Assembly: GCA_963921825.1 (NCBI GenBank) | Contig: OY997595.1 | Coordinates: forward strand, 63,457,879-63,521,878 | Origin: Erodium maritimum | Taxonomy: Eukaryota; Streptophyta; Magnoliopsida; Geraniales; Geraniaceae | Reading direction: 5' to 3' | DNA length: 64,000 bases | Shown: positions 11,821-23,334 of the stretch, in pieces | How the letters are laid out: the number at the start of each line of letters is the position of its first letter | Position numbering within the stretch: position 1 is the first letter of the stretch | Program-made: the position numbers and the translations under genes | Notes under the pieces: model-generated | Database searches by the model: none | Told to the model about the DNA's origin: nothing | What the model saw: the letters and a program-made list of their open reading frames with translations, nothing else

Positions 11821-11864
11821 CCTGAAACACAACAAAGTAAGGGGGTGAGCTTACGCTCAGTAGG
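11821..11864 (-). promoter_or_regulatory. Conserved LTR module: TGAGC hairpin plus splice-acceptor-like tract
   Basis: In LTR sense (minus strand) the order is CCTACTGAGCG, a short loop, GCTCACCCCC, a pyrimidine stretch, then GTGTTTCAG. All five LTRs of the family in this window keep it (also at 31940-31988, 36028-36070, 41552-41595 and 59420-59463), while surrounding sequence differs. Confidence 0.55.
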
Positions 11865-12476
11865 AAAAGTAGTTAAGGTTCTAAACCACAGTTCATCACC
11901 ACGGGTAACCGTCCAGTTAGGGCATACTAGTAACGCACCACTATTAGAAAAAAAATAAACCATTACTCAAAGACAACACTCGGCCTTCACTAAGGCACAA
12001 CCCGCAAAACAACTCACAACGAACCGAACTCAATACCACTTTCCACAATCAGCTCTTGACACCCACCACTAACAATTTCTCAAATGGCAACGACCACGGT
12101 TATCTTACAACCAACCACACATGCGAACTCGCACTGTAACATAGGAATCAGGTACAACATCACCTCGAGTCACCCAACACTCTCATAAGACCAAAGTCTC
12201 ACTTAACCCAATGCACAGAGCCCAACAACACACTTCCCTATTATTGCCCATTTCCACAACCTTAAACGTACTTATACAAATGCACACAACCAACCAATAA
12301 GAATAAAGCACACGGCAAGACACACACAAATGCCGTAGGACAGTACACACCCAAACAGCCAGAGTAAGGCACGGCCGAGACACACACAGATGTCGTCTAA
12401 CGGCATAAGTCATACCACCGGATACACACACCCACTTATATCGTACCGGACCATACAACGTCAGTCCCGATATCTT

Positions 12477-12785
12477 CGGTTCCACGCACACAGACGTGGG
12501 CAATAGCTTCCTCCGCACACTGACAAAGGGTTCCATGCACACAAACGTGGGCAATAGCTTCCTCCGCACACAGACGAAGGGTTCCACGCACACAGACGTG
12601 GGCAATAGCTTCCTCCGCACACAGACGAAGGGTTCCACGCACACAGACGTGGGAAATAGCTTCCTCCGCACACAGACGAAGGGTAACATCCTCGACCGGA
12701 AATCCCTCAGTCTGATGTCTTCCACGGTCACAAACGTAGGCAATATCTTCCTCCGCACACAGACGAAGGGCACTACTCAACAACA
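12477..12785. repeat. 51 bp minisatellite within the solo LTR
   Basis: About five units of 51 bases contain CGTGGGCAATAGCTTCCTCC and CGCACACAGACGAAGGG. The fourth-to-fifth junction is stretched by extra sequence (12684-12730). Because 51 is a multiple of three, several frames stay open across it; those are not genes. Confidence 0.85.
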
Positions 12786-15512
12786 CGTACAGGACCAGTA
12801 CACACTTCGGTCAACACCATCCCGGACTACGAGTCATCGGGGTACTGATCACGCCATCCTTGGCCTCGATATCCTACACCGGAACTATCTCTCGGTATAG
12901 GTACCACTCCGGCTACGCCGTCTCTTGAACACAATCAGGGTTTAACACACAGCACAAATCACTGATGGTCTCGGTATACCAACCGGACCATCTCAAAATA
13001 GCACTTAACCGGTCTATCACTCACCCGGTCATATTACAACCAAGGGTTCACGAAATCAAACATGGCACACTTTCCCACACACAGTCACATCATGCAACAC
13101 CGAGTAAAATCTCATTAGACTCTTAATCACCCTCATGACCGTCACATACTTACGATCACTTACCGACACCACACTCAGCGTGGTAACCCCACCGGCTTAG
13201 CCGGTATCAAATCCCCAACCATCCCACAATTCAACATATCGAATAAACAGGAAATAACCACACAGGTCATCAACATGCATCACTAGTTCAATTCTACTCA
13301 TTTTCATGTTCGTTATTTATTATCTGTTCAAACAACAAAAGGCACACCAGCAGGCACACTCAGCAAACAATCCTACAGGCACGACATGGCCTGAATCTAC
13401 CAGCACGGCAATTCCCAAGACAGAAAACGTAAATATTCACAGTTTATACGTCTACGCTAGTTATTCGCCTCCTATATGTCGAACTATGATCTTTCCAGTT
13501 TTATTATTAACCCTAATCATGCACACTAGTAACTTTCCGTAATTAAAGCGGTATCCGCTACTTTCCCTACCTCAAGACGATCACAATAGTTGCGTCTCCT
13601 AGCTGCTGACGTCCTGGCCTAACTCCGGTCTTCTCGGGCGGAGTCCAAGTCTGATTTTAACAGGTAAACTTACAATCAGATCCGGTACAGTCCAATTCAA
13701 AAAAAACAGCAGTTGCCTTTTTAAACTCGAACGGGTCAAACGCAGGATTAAACGACAAATCGGATTCGAGCACTCGAACCCCGAGCACAGAACCCGATGC
13801 ACGTTTCCCAAGGCACGAGTTTCGAGGCACGTGTTTCGAGGCACAATCCCCGGGGTACCCGATTCAGCGTTCCCACTTTTTAATCCCGTTCTAGGTCCGA
13901 TTTACAGTTCGGTTAGTCGTTCCACGTATCCCAAGACCGGTCAACAGATTTGTTCAAAGTCCAATTTAACCAACCTTTTTAAATCAAAACCGTTTTTGTC
14001 TTAAATTGATTTTCCTTTTTATTTTAAAACTGATTTTGAAACTCAAATGATTTAATCTTTGAATAGGTTTTATTCCTTTTCTTTTTGTTCCACAAAAAAA
14101 ACCAGATTCAACGACGTTCGGGAAAGAACAAAAAGGGAGAAGAAAGGTTCGATTTTTGCACCTCCGGCCGACCCTCGGCGGCACCGTTGCCGGCCGAGGT
14201 TCCACGGTTCTCGAACTCACCGTAGGAGAAAAGGGACGGCGACGGGGATGGGTGTGGCGCGACGGAGTGTGGCTGAGGGTTCTCCTCAGATCCGGACGAG
14301 CTCTTCTCGTGCATGGCGACGGTGGAAGGGTTTGAACGGAGGAGATAGGAGATTTGGTGGCTAGGGTGTGGCCGGCGAGATCTGAGAGGAAGAGGAGGGA
14401 GTTCGGCGACAGGAAGGGCCGGCGAGCTCGCTTGAGCAGAGAAACGAGGGGAAGAGAGGGACGTTGTTGCGCAGTGGCGACGGGCGTGAACGGACGAGAA
14501 GATGAGAGGGAGAAGGGGCGGTGGCGTGAGTAGAGAGGAGCAGGGGGTGAGGCTCGGGAGAGAGGGAGGTGGGGGTTGGCAGAGAGAGAAGCAAAAGAGG
14601 AATTTAGGGTTTCACCCTAATTTTCTGATTTTATAATACGGGCCAGGTTAAACGGGCTCAGGCAGAAGGGCCTCACGGGCTTGATTCTCGTGGCCCAAAA
14701 TGAGAGGGTTCGGGCTGGGTTCGGGCGGATGACTCGGTTCTGGCCTGGCCGAGTCTTCTGGTCGGGTCCGGCCCGACCCGGTTCAGCCCTATTTTTTTTT
14801 ATTCTTTTCTCTTTTGCAGTCGTTTAAAAAAAACAAATCGTTTTCCAACCTCGACGTTCCGATCGAACAAATAATAAAGTAAAATAACTCTTTCTACCGA
14901 AGCGGTCTTCACAAATTTCAAGCAAAATCAAGCGTTCCGGTTGAGTTCTACGCAATATATTGAGGTTTGGTCTCCGATTCTCATTGTGTTGATCATTTTT
15001 CTAGTCGTGATAAACTTCACTGATTTAGGGATTTCTTTTGGAAATACAGTCGATTTTGACCTAGTTTTCGAGTTTGACAGTTGATTTTATTACTTCAAAG
15101 CGTTTTTGTATGCGATTTCCGGAGGGAGGAACATATTTCAGGGTTTGAAAAGCTTTGTGCTCTGTTTTTAGTTTTTTTTTTTCCAACTTAAATGCATGTG
15201 TATTGATGTTTGATCTAGGTTTTGTGTTTGATAATGCATTTTGTGTCTCTAAAACTAGTAAATCGGTTGTATTTTGCGTTTGATTGTCTCATTTTCAAAT
15301 GCATGCATGTTTATTTTGAATTTTTGATGTTATGTTTCTGTGCATGTACTGATTTCGAAGTTTGATTTAGATATGTATAATGCTACACGATTGGTAAGCA
15401 TGACAATGTGTTTTCTGTTTGAGTAAAAGAATGTTTTCATGACTGAAGTGAAGTTTGCTATGCATTTGAAGTTTGATTGGGAGGGTTGAACGTGTGAGAG
15501 GTGGTGTATCTG

Positions 15513-15755
15513 TGATTTATCAACATTCACATTCACATTTATCAACTTTGTGAGATAGATTTATCAGTTATATTTTAGTACTGAATAAGTATCAACTCTT
15601 TGACTTATCAACATTTGTATTCATTTTTATCAACATTGTCTTGTTATTTTATCAACTCTAGGATGTAGGTTTATCAGTCTTATTATCTGTGTTTATCACA
15701 ACTGTCTTGTACTTTTATCAACTCTGTGATCTAGGTTTATCAGACACACCCAGCT
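15513..15755 (+). repeat. TTTATCA motif array upstream of Ulp1-like gene, copy 2
   Basis: Counterpart of 889-1245 with about ten words. The ~66 base higher-order unit is present only about once here versus about three times in copy 1, so unit number changed after the copies separated. Confidence 0.8.
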
Positions 15756-15800
15756 TTGATTTTCTCACACTCTTATGTATAAGTGTCTGTGTTTCAGAAA

Positions 15801-18800
15801 ATGGTGAAGACTAGATCAAATGACGATTCACTGCTCCTTAAGGACTTGATTCCAGGTAAAAGGTTTTGAATAATTTAAACTTTTTTTTATTATATGCTTT
15901 TGCTACGATTGATGATTTTTTGTGTGTTTTTGAATGTGTTGTGCAATTAAAGCTAAAAAACGTCATGTTATCAAGATTAAAGTCCCTCCGAATCTTGCGA
16001 ATGTTGTAGGAGAAAAGAGCTCATCCGCGCATGCTGCTCCTAATCTGACAAAGGATGCAGGACAAAGGTTATTGATGCCTGCTCCTCCTAATCCAACAGA
16101 TGTTATAGGAGAGGGATCAGTCATCGCTGCAACTCCGAATCCAGCAAATGATGTAGGCGAAATCTCATCTATGCAACCATTTGTAGGTCCTGTGAACAAG
16201 AGGGCACAGCCGGAGGACAATGCTCTTGCAAACCCAATTGCAAAGAAGAACAAGAAGGATCACGTGCGAATAAGAGGTGATGGTCTTCGAAGGTTGAAGG
16301 TCAGGAAATCACCTAAGTGCTTGGTCAATTTCATAGAGGAAATGACTGATGTGTAGAAGAAGGCAGTACAAGACATGAGTTTTGGGAGTATGTTGCTGCT
16401 GGGGGTGAAGGAATTACCACATGCCCTGGGCTTTTGGCTTGTGAGTAATATTCATACTGGTAGTCTTCGCATCAAGCTTGGGCAAGACCGACATTTACAC
16501 ATCAATAGTGAAAATGTTAAGGAATCATTAGGGATCCCCTTTGGTGGACGAGCGATCGTTCCAAAGAGATCTGATTTTTGTCGACTTGTTGTACGTTGGC
16601 TTCGGCAATTTAATGTTGAATCAATTTTTGGAGTGACTATCTCTTCTCTGGTTGAAGCGATGAAGAAACAAAGAGGAGATGAAGCAATGTTCAAGTGGAA
16701 TTTTGTTGTGTTATTCGCAACTCTGATGGTTGAAGGGACAAGCGGGAGGTACGTGAATCATTGTGTCTTGTATGCAATGGACGATGTAAATGCGATCCCA
16801 GAATATGACTGGTGTGGTTATGTCATTGATGGCCTGATTGAAAGAAAAAAAAAGGGATAAGTCATCCACATGAGAGAAGTTCTATGCTGGGCCTTTGACA
16901 TTTATCATGATTAGTTTCATTTTTATCACCCTTGTTGCATTGATAAAAGTACTGAATAATGTTGTTAATTTATGCATGTAGGGTTGATAAACAAATAGTT
17001 TTTTCACTGTCAGCAGTCATATTGTGTAGTTTTAATTTGTTTTTTGGGTGTTATGCAGTTATACTATGTTGATCGTGTTGTGCTAGAGAAGAGATTTGTG
17101 GATAGGGCCCAACCTTCTCTTATAGGTTGGACATCTGAGGATCTAAAAGATCGGGAGTATCTTGAAAAGCAATATGACTCATTTGGGGAAGGTTACATAA
17201 AGAAAGACCCATACATACCCGAGCAAGTTGACGATGTCATTCCTGATCTAGGACAAGAGGTATATATTGTTTTTTTTGTGTAAAAGTCATAAATTTTTTG
17301 TGTTTTTGTGTAACATTTTTGTATTTTTGTAATTTCTGTAGGAATACATTGTAAAGTTGGCACAACAAGTGGTACATCTTGCTGATAGCTATGTCCTTTT
17401 TAAGGAAAGCATAAGAACAACGATTTCGAAGTTTTCTGACAATATCACCGTTAGGAGGCTTCACGATGATGTGAATGAGATGGTTGGGGCCCCATCAGAG
17501 CACAACATTGAAGAGTCATCACAAGATCGTTGGTGGAGGCATCCTGATGTGATAAAAGCTATTGATGCATCATTTAATGCTGCAACTAAAGTGAATAGGC
17601 AGGGTAGTGGCAAGGAAAACAGTGGACAAGATTGTGCAGTAGAGAGAGGGAATGTGGAAGCTGATTGTGTTAGGCGGGAAAGGGATAATCATGTGGTTGA
17701 GGAGCACGAGGAAGGGGTGGAACCGGTAGTGGAGTTAGGAAGAGATTGTGATGTTGGGGCAGAAGGTGATGTTGCTGTTGAAGAAGGAAAATTTGATGAT
17801 GTTGTTGAACAAGGGATATGTGATAATGTTGCTGAACAAGGAAAAGGTGATGATAATATCACGTTGGCGGCGGATGCTGAGGAGATCAATAGAGGTGAGC
17901 CACAAGGTCGTGGGATGCCAACATTCAGTCTTGGTCTTGAAGATGTTACTGACATAGAGAGGCAAGCGTGTGAAGATGTTGTTGACATAGGGAGGGAAGC
18001 GTGTGAAGATGTTGTCAGAAGAGAGAATGGAAAACATAAAGAAGAAAAGAGAAAATCGGGAAGCATTAGAAAAAGGCCAACCACAGATAAAATCATAAGG
18101 CAGGGCCAGCAACTAGGAAAACAGATTTGAATGCTCCATTGACAAAAGAGGAGAAACTTTGGATGGACTGGCTGTTGAACGACGATTGGGAAGACCAGTG
18201 GTACTGTACTAACCATATCTTTACATTTATCATCACTGATGTGTAGAGTATTAACAAAATGTTTTTGCATCTGGTAACGATGTCTTTACATTTTTATCAA
18301 CATTATTTGGTAGGTTTATCAACAATGTCATAGGTGTAAAGTATTTAGCAAACATGTTTTTGCATTCTGGTAACCATGTCTTTACATTTTTATCAACATT
18401 ATGTTTTAGGTTCATCAACAATGTCATATGGTTTTATCACCACTGATGTGTAGAGTATTAACAAACATGGATTTGCATTCTGTTAACCATGTCTTTACAT
18501 TTTTATCAACATTATCTTTTAGGTTTATCAACAATGTGATTCCGTTTTTATCAAGCTTATATGTTTTGTGTTTTTAAGGGAAATGGCGTTCGAAATCATG
18601 GATGGCTGTGTAGGTGTGATGAAAAATGATTTACAGTCCATGAAAGTTGGGACAGAAGTAATGGTGGGTGTTATTAATGCATGTGTAGCTTACATGAATT
18701 TGATGGAGGAGAAGAGAACACCGGATGGACCTTCAAGGTTTTTCTTCACAACAATTGCAAGCGTGAATGTTTTTTTTGTTCATGTGAATTTTGTCTTTTT

Positions 18801-19759
18801 TTAAATAATACTAAGCTTGGAATGTGTTTATCATTTTACATACTTTTTTTAATCATTATACGTCCTTGATTGATCTGAAGAAAGAAAATTGGCGTGAAGA
18901 TCTTGAAACCGAGTTGGAGTTGTACACGGATGTTGATCTCACTACTGTGGATTTGGTAAGGCCCCCCCCCCCCCCCCCCCCCCCACATTTTCGGGCTTAT
19001 GTATCATTTTTATAGTATTAGGTCTGTGCTTTGTGTAACCATGTTTGTCTTATTTGTTCTTAAATGGTAGGTGTTTTTCCCAATCCATGCAAATTCGCAT
19101 TATTACTTGGTATGTGTCAACATGAAGAAACACACAGTGGCTATCCTCGATAACTTGCAGGGGTATAAATTTAGAGCCAAATACAGGAACAAAATCACCA
19201 ATTTGGTAAGTTTTTATTTGTGATTTTAGTTATTAATTTATGCACAATTTTGTGTTTCTAATGTATGTATTTTCTGTTAATCATAGACATAGGAATAGGT
19301 TTTCGACGTTCCTTGAAAGGCGTGATGCTACACTATCCGTCAAACTCAGAAATGGACCTGCAAGGGCTTTGAAGCTAGATTGGAGCAACGTTGATAATAA
19401 GATTGACTGCGGTATCTACTGTATGTTTCACATGGAGAGGTACATGGGTGAAGCCGGGAGTACTTGGGGGTTTCCTATGTCAAAGAACAATTTAAGATAA
19501 CATTTTTTTTTTCTTGTGGAGGTCTTTTTAAGTCACGTGTTTTTATGTGTGTAGTTTAACTAATTTGTGAGTTTTGTTGTTGTGTATATAGGCTGATCAA
19601 CTATCGAATCTGAGGCATCGATATGTCATGCAATTGTGCATGTATCCAAGCAACACCGCAAAGATCATGAATGAGGCAAATCTGAGGAGCTACTGTCAGA
19701 AGAATCAACCAAGTTGAGGGGATGAACTATCTCCTGCTTCTTCGGAAAGAACTGTATAG
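15801..19759 (+). pseudogene. Ulp1-like C48 peptidase gene of MULE copy 2, disrupted
   Basis: Same exon plan as copy 1, starting MVKTRSNDD at 15801 and ending SSERTV-stop at 19759. The peptidase core is legible: NSHYYLVCVN for the His region, ILDN for Asp, DCGIYCMFHMERYMG for Cys. Arg is intact in SDFCRLVVRW where copy 1 has a stop. Its own lesions include loss of the first intron acceptor (CAG to CAA near 15944), TAG at 16354 (CAG in copy 1), a frameshift in the A-run near 16850, one base lost near 18100 and a TGA near the C-terminus (PS-stop-GDE). A 23-base C run (18962-18984) lies just inside a donor site, GTAAGG. Confidence 0.8.
18220..18560 (+). repeat. TTTATCA motif array inside an Ulp1-like intron, copy 2
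   Basis: Units of roughly 90-100 bases with TTTTATCAACATTATTT, TTTATCAACAATGTCAT and TTTTATCACCACTGATG. Order and copy number differ from the same intron in copy 1. Confidence 0.75.
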
Positions 19760-19884
19760 GAATTTTGGACAAGGCAACGGTATAAAGTAGAAGCTCTTTT
19801 GTGTAGTGACTTTTTCTGGTATAAAGGATGTAATCAGTTGGAAACTTCTAATGACTCTAGTATTTTTTGGTAAACTTCAAATGT

Positions 19885-20290
19885 TTGACAAATCTTATCA
19901 ATGTCGTATATGTACCAGGTTTTATCACATATATAGATGAGTTTTTATCAATTATGTGTTTATGGTTTATCACTTGTTGTGGATGGATATTTTTACTAGC
20001 AATAATTAAGTATTTTTATCAGTTATGTACCAAGGTTTTATCAACATTTGTGACAACTTTTATCACCCTTAAAACTGTAACATATTCAATGTTGAAGCAC
20101 CTTATATATCACAAACTTTGGAATAAGAAAAAAACATTTATCAACTTTATTTGAAGACTTTATCAAGCCTAAGCAAATGTTTTATCAGTACTGAATGACC
20201 TTGTAATTCATACAAAGTCAGTAATAGGAGAAAGTATTTATCAACTTTAATAGCAACTTTTATCAACCCTAATTCAATGTTTTATCACTG
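19885..20290 (+). repeat. TTTATCA motif array between the convergent gene ends, copy 2
   Basis: Counterpart of 5415-5820, about a dozen irregularly spaced words. It again overlaps the last transposase codons (DKTLN-stop, ending at 20269). Confidence 0.7.
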
Positions 20291-22822
20291 CAACCATCAT
20301 TTTTTTTGGGAGCAGTTTCTGATGTCATGACCTGGTTGACCACATCCCTTGCAAATCCGCTTCCTTTTCTTAGCTTCTTCAATAGACCTTTCCATCCCTG
20401 ATTGAATTCTCTTTTCACAACCCTTTGTCTTTGATATATGTGGTAGCTTGACAATAACTTGTGAAGGTTTAGAAAGACCTGTCAAAGTCTGAAGTTCTTG
20501 TGTTGTGCTTGATGCAAAATCATCAGCTTCATCATCATTTAATTTCTTCTTGAAGTCTTTTACTTGTTCTGCAAATTCCTTCAACTTTGCAGCATTCACT
20601 GCTGGATGGAGGACACAAGATTGAAGCATCGAGCACATATCTGAAATAATTTTCTTACACTCACCATAGACAGATGGTTGTAATTCTTCAGAATCTGTAG
20701 AGTTTTCAGCATTCTTGCGTACATCCTTTGTCCATCTTTGCGTAATCAAGCTCTCCTGTATTTCATCAATCATAGATGCTTGCAAAGACAAAAAAATATG
20801 CATACAAGGGATGCCAAATCCTTCAAATCTTATGCAATAGCATGTGCAATGGTTCCCAGGTAAGCTTTGCACAACAACAAACCTCTTGTTTCAGATAATA
20901 CCATGAAGTTTGGAGCTAAGGTGCTTGATTGGAAGTCCAGCTGTAATTGTTTCTGTCTCTGACCTTCAACGACTGTTTCGAAGCGCCACATGTATTCAAC
21001 CAGGGTAAGGCACCTGAACAACAATATTTTTATCAATCAAGACTGCATAATTTATCAGTTCTTCATGAAACATTTATCACCACAGGAAATTATATCATTA
21101 GCAAACAACATGGTCTCCACACAAATTTTTATCAATCAAGAATGCATAGTTTATCAGTACTTAATGAAACATTTATCAATCATAAAAGTGTATGAATTCT
21201 CCCAAAATAAAGGTACCTGTTAGTGAATTGACCAAATGCACTGTTCTCACTCTCTGATCTTGATGTTGTCCTAAGTAATAGTCCCATTTTTAGCCCCCTA
21301 AAATATGAAGGGATCCATCTATCCCGTATATCAAACATAACAGACAACCAAGTGTGATCATGTAGTTGGAATTCGTCCATCAAAGCCTTCCAAGTCAGCT
21401 CAAACTCGTTTGTTTCGGTGTAGTTACTCCACACCAATGCTTTAAATTTGTTCTTGATTTTTTTTATTATGGTATATATTGTGAGGTACCTGCAAGAATA
21501 ATAAAATATTCATCACAATCAGCCGAACAAATATTTTATCTCCTAACGTTAACTTTTATCAACCACAAATCATTAACAAATGTATAAATTCAAAACACAA
21601 CTTACTTTAGAAGGAAGCTTCTGCATTATGTGCCACATACATAGTCGATGCCTACTTTGTGTGAACACTTCCTCAAAAGCCTTTCTCATTGTGGGTCTTG
21701 ATCTGTTATGAAACAGTTTGGCTCTTTCATCTTCATAGCTTTGAGGAATGTTTGGAATAACCAAACAAAAGATTCAACATCCTCTTTGGCTAATAAAGCA
21801 ACACCAAAGATGATTGACTTGTTATGGTTGTCTACCCCAGTGAATGGCGCAAATACCATCATGTGCCTAAACAAACAAAAACATAAGCAACAAGAATAAA
21901 TAAATTATCAACAACGATTACAGATTTTATCAACCTTACATGCAAGGTTTATCAATCAAACTGATGCAGATTGTTAGGTTATACGACATACTTTACATGT
22001 TTGATCTATAATCTGAATCGAACGACACCGTATCACCAAATAGCTCATAATTTTTCCTCGACACTGAATCAGCCCAAAAAAGGTGACTTAGCCGATCACC
22101 AGCATTTACTTTGTACTCAAAGAAGAAGTCACTACAATAGTCTTCTTTAGTGTGGAATTGGTCAATGGTAATCTGAGCATCACTATCTCCAATGTACACT
22201 TTTAGATCCCGTTGGAAGTTTCTGAAATCATTTGAACACGCTCCTACATTTGTAGGACCTCCAACTATTTGGCTGTAAAGGTTAAATGCCTTTGTAGCTC
22301 TCAAATTAACCGTTGAGCAATCTATGATAAACTGCTTATGCCTTGGTGTTAAATCCCTGTTTGATCTCAGATAATGCAAATCACGCCTACATTACAGTGG
22401 GTGATTGTGGTCTTCTCTAAACTCATACATCATATAACCATTTTCAGTGTGTTTCAAAGAAATCATCGCCATACAGCCTGTCCCTGTAGACATTCTATAT
22501 CTTTTTCTTAACTTGTCATTGGTTTCTCCTTCGATATCATCTACAAATGCTTCTCCTTCTCTTGCACAATACATGTATTTAAAATTGATTGTGTTACTCC
22601 TTGGTTTCTTCTTCTCTGGTCCTCGACGTGTCCCAAACCCACTATTTAATGCATAAGTTTGGTAGAAAATTATACCTTCCTCCAAAGAACCAAACTTCAT
22701 ATCCTTTTGAGATTTTAAATCAACACTACATTCAGGAGTCCACACTTTTTTGTGACCATAGGTTGTGGAACATGATCCACATCTTCATACTCGAATCCAA
22801 AGCAAGCATTGTCAAGATCCAT
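20269..22822 (-). pseudogene. FAR1/MULE/SWIM transposase gene of MULE copy 2, disrupted
   Basis: The ATG at 22822 and exon layout match copy 1. FAR1 domain, MULE core (DTVSFDSDYRSN, ITDQDP, RSESENSAFGQF), SWIM finger (CTCYCIRFEGFGIPCMHIF) and intact knuckle CKGCGQPGHDIRNC can be read. Lesions: one base lost near 22750 (TKKV in copy 1), TAA in HPL-stop-CRRDLH near 22393 (CAA in copy 1), one base lost after ITDQDP near 21690, and a ~165 base deletion near 20890 removing the segment before the SWIM finger (IIKKSVVGTTF in copy 1). The copy keeps the exon 3 frame and knuckle that copy 1 has lost. Confidence 0.86.
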
Positions 22823-22894
22823 GGTACAAACCCTGGAAAAATACAAGCATTAACATGGGCATATACTTTTATCAACCCTATACTATGTATTTAT

Positions 22895-23043
22895 TGTTAG
22901 GATATACATAGAGTTTGAATGCTAATCAAACTCTAAGATAGGATTTTGTATAGTTTGAATTGATTTATAGTTATCTGTATATACCTATATATTTGTATTC
23001 AAAATGAATAACAAATCACAAATCACAAATTACAATTCTATCA
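22895..23043 (+). repeat. 5' LTR of the Ale-like copia element
   Basis: 149 bp, starting TGTTAGG and ending TATCA. It contains ACAAATCACAAATCACAAAT, absent from the 3' LTR, and AT-rich promoter-like sequence (GTATATACCTATATATTTG). Confidence 0.9.
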
Positions 23044-23334
23044 TGGTATCAGATTAATTTTCTAATTCTCTCTCACGTTTCCACACCCGTTTCTGATCCA
23101 TTTACGCTGCGCGCATCTTCTCTGCAACACGACTGCGCGCATCTCCTCTGCAACACGATCAACTTATCGTGACCAGCAGCGCCTCTCTACTCGGTGATTC
23201 GATTCTGCCCTTTCTCCTCTACAACGCACGGTCAGTTCCTATCTGCTGCGTTTACTTATCTGCTGCAACATCATCTGCTGCGTTTTATTCCCATTCATCT
23301 GCTGTGATTATTTCCCATCTGCTGCAACATCATC

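Larger units (their letters stand above)
11574..14913 (-). mobile_element. Solo LTR of a gypsy-like family inserted in MULE copy 2
   Basis: The + strand reads TATCACGCCCCAAATCCGG at the left and ...GCGGTCTTCACA at the right. It is flanked by AATTT at 11569-11573 and 14914-14918. The first dinucleotide is TA where relatives have TG. Length is 3340 bp, with no internal coding region and no second LTR, so it is a solo LTR left by LTR-LTR recombination. Orientation follows the family member at 59160-62037, where a tRNA-Met primer site directly follows the LTR on the minus strand. The family resembles long-LTR chromoviruses such as Tekay/Del; that assignment is inference. Confidence 0.88.

Noticed and set aside
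12183..12773. 196-residue minus-strand frame with VCVRRKLLPTS repeats
   Set aside because: It lies wholly within a solo LTR minisatellite with a 51 base period; no homologous frame in other LTRs.
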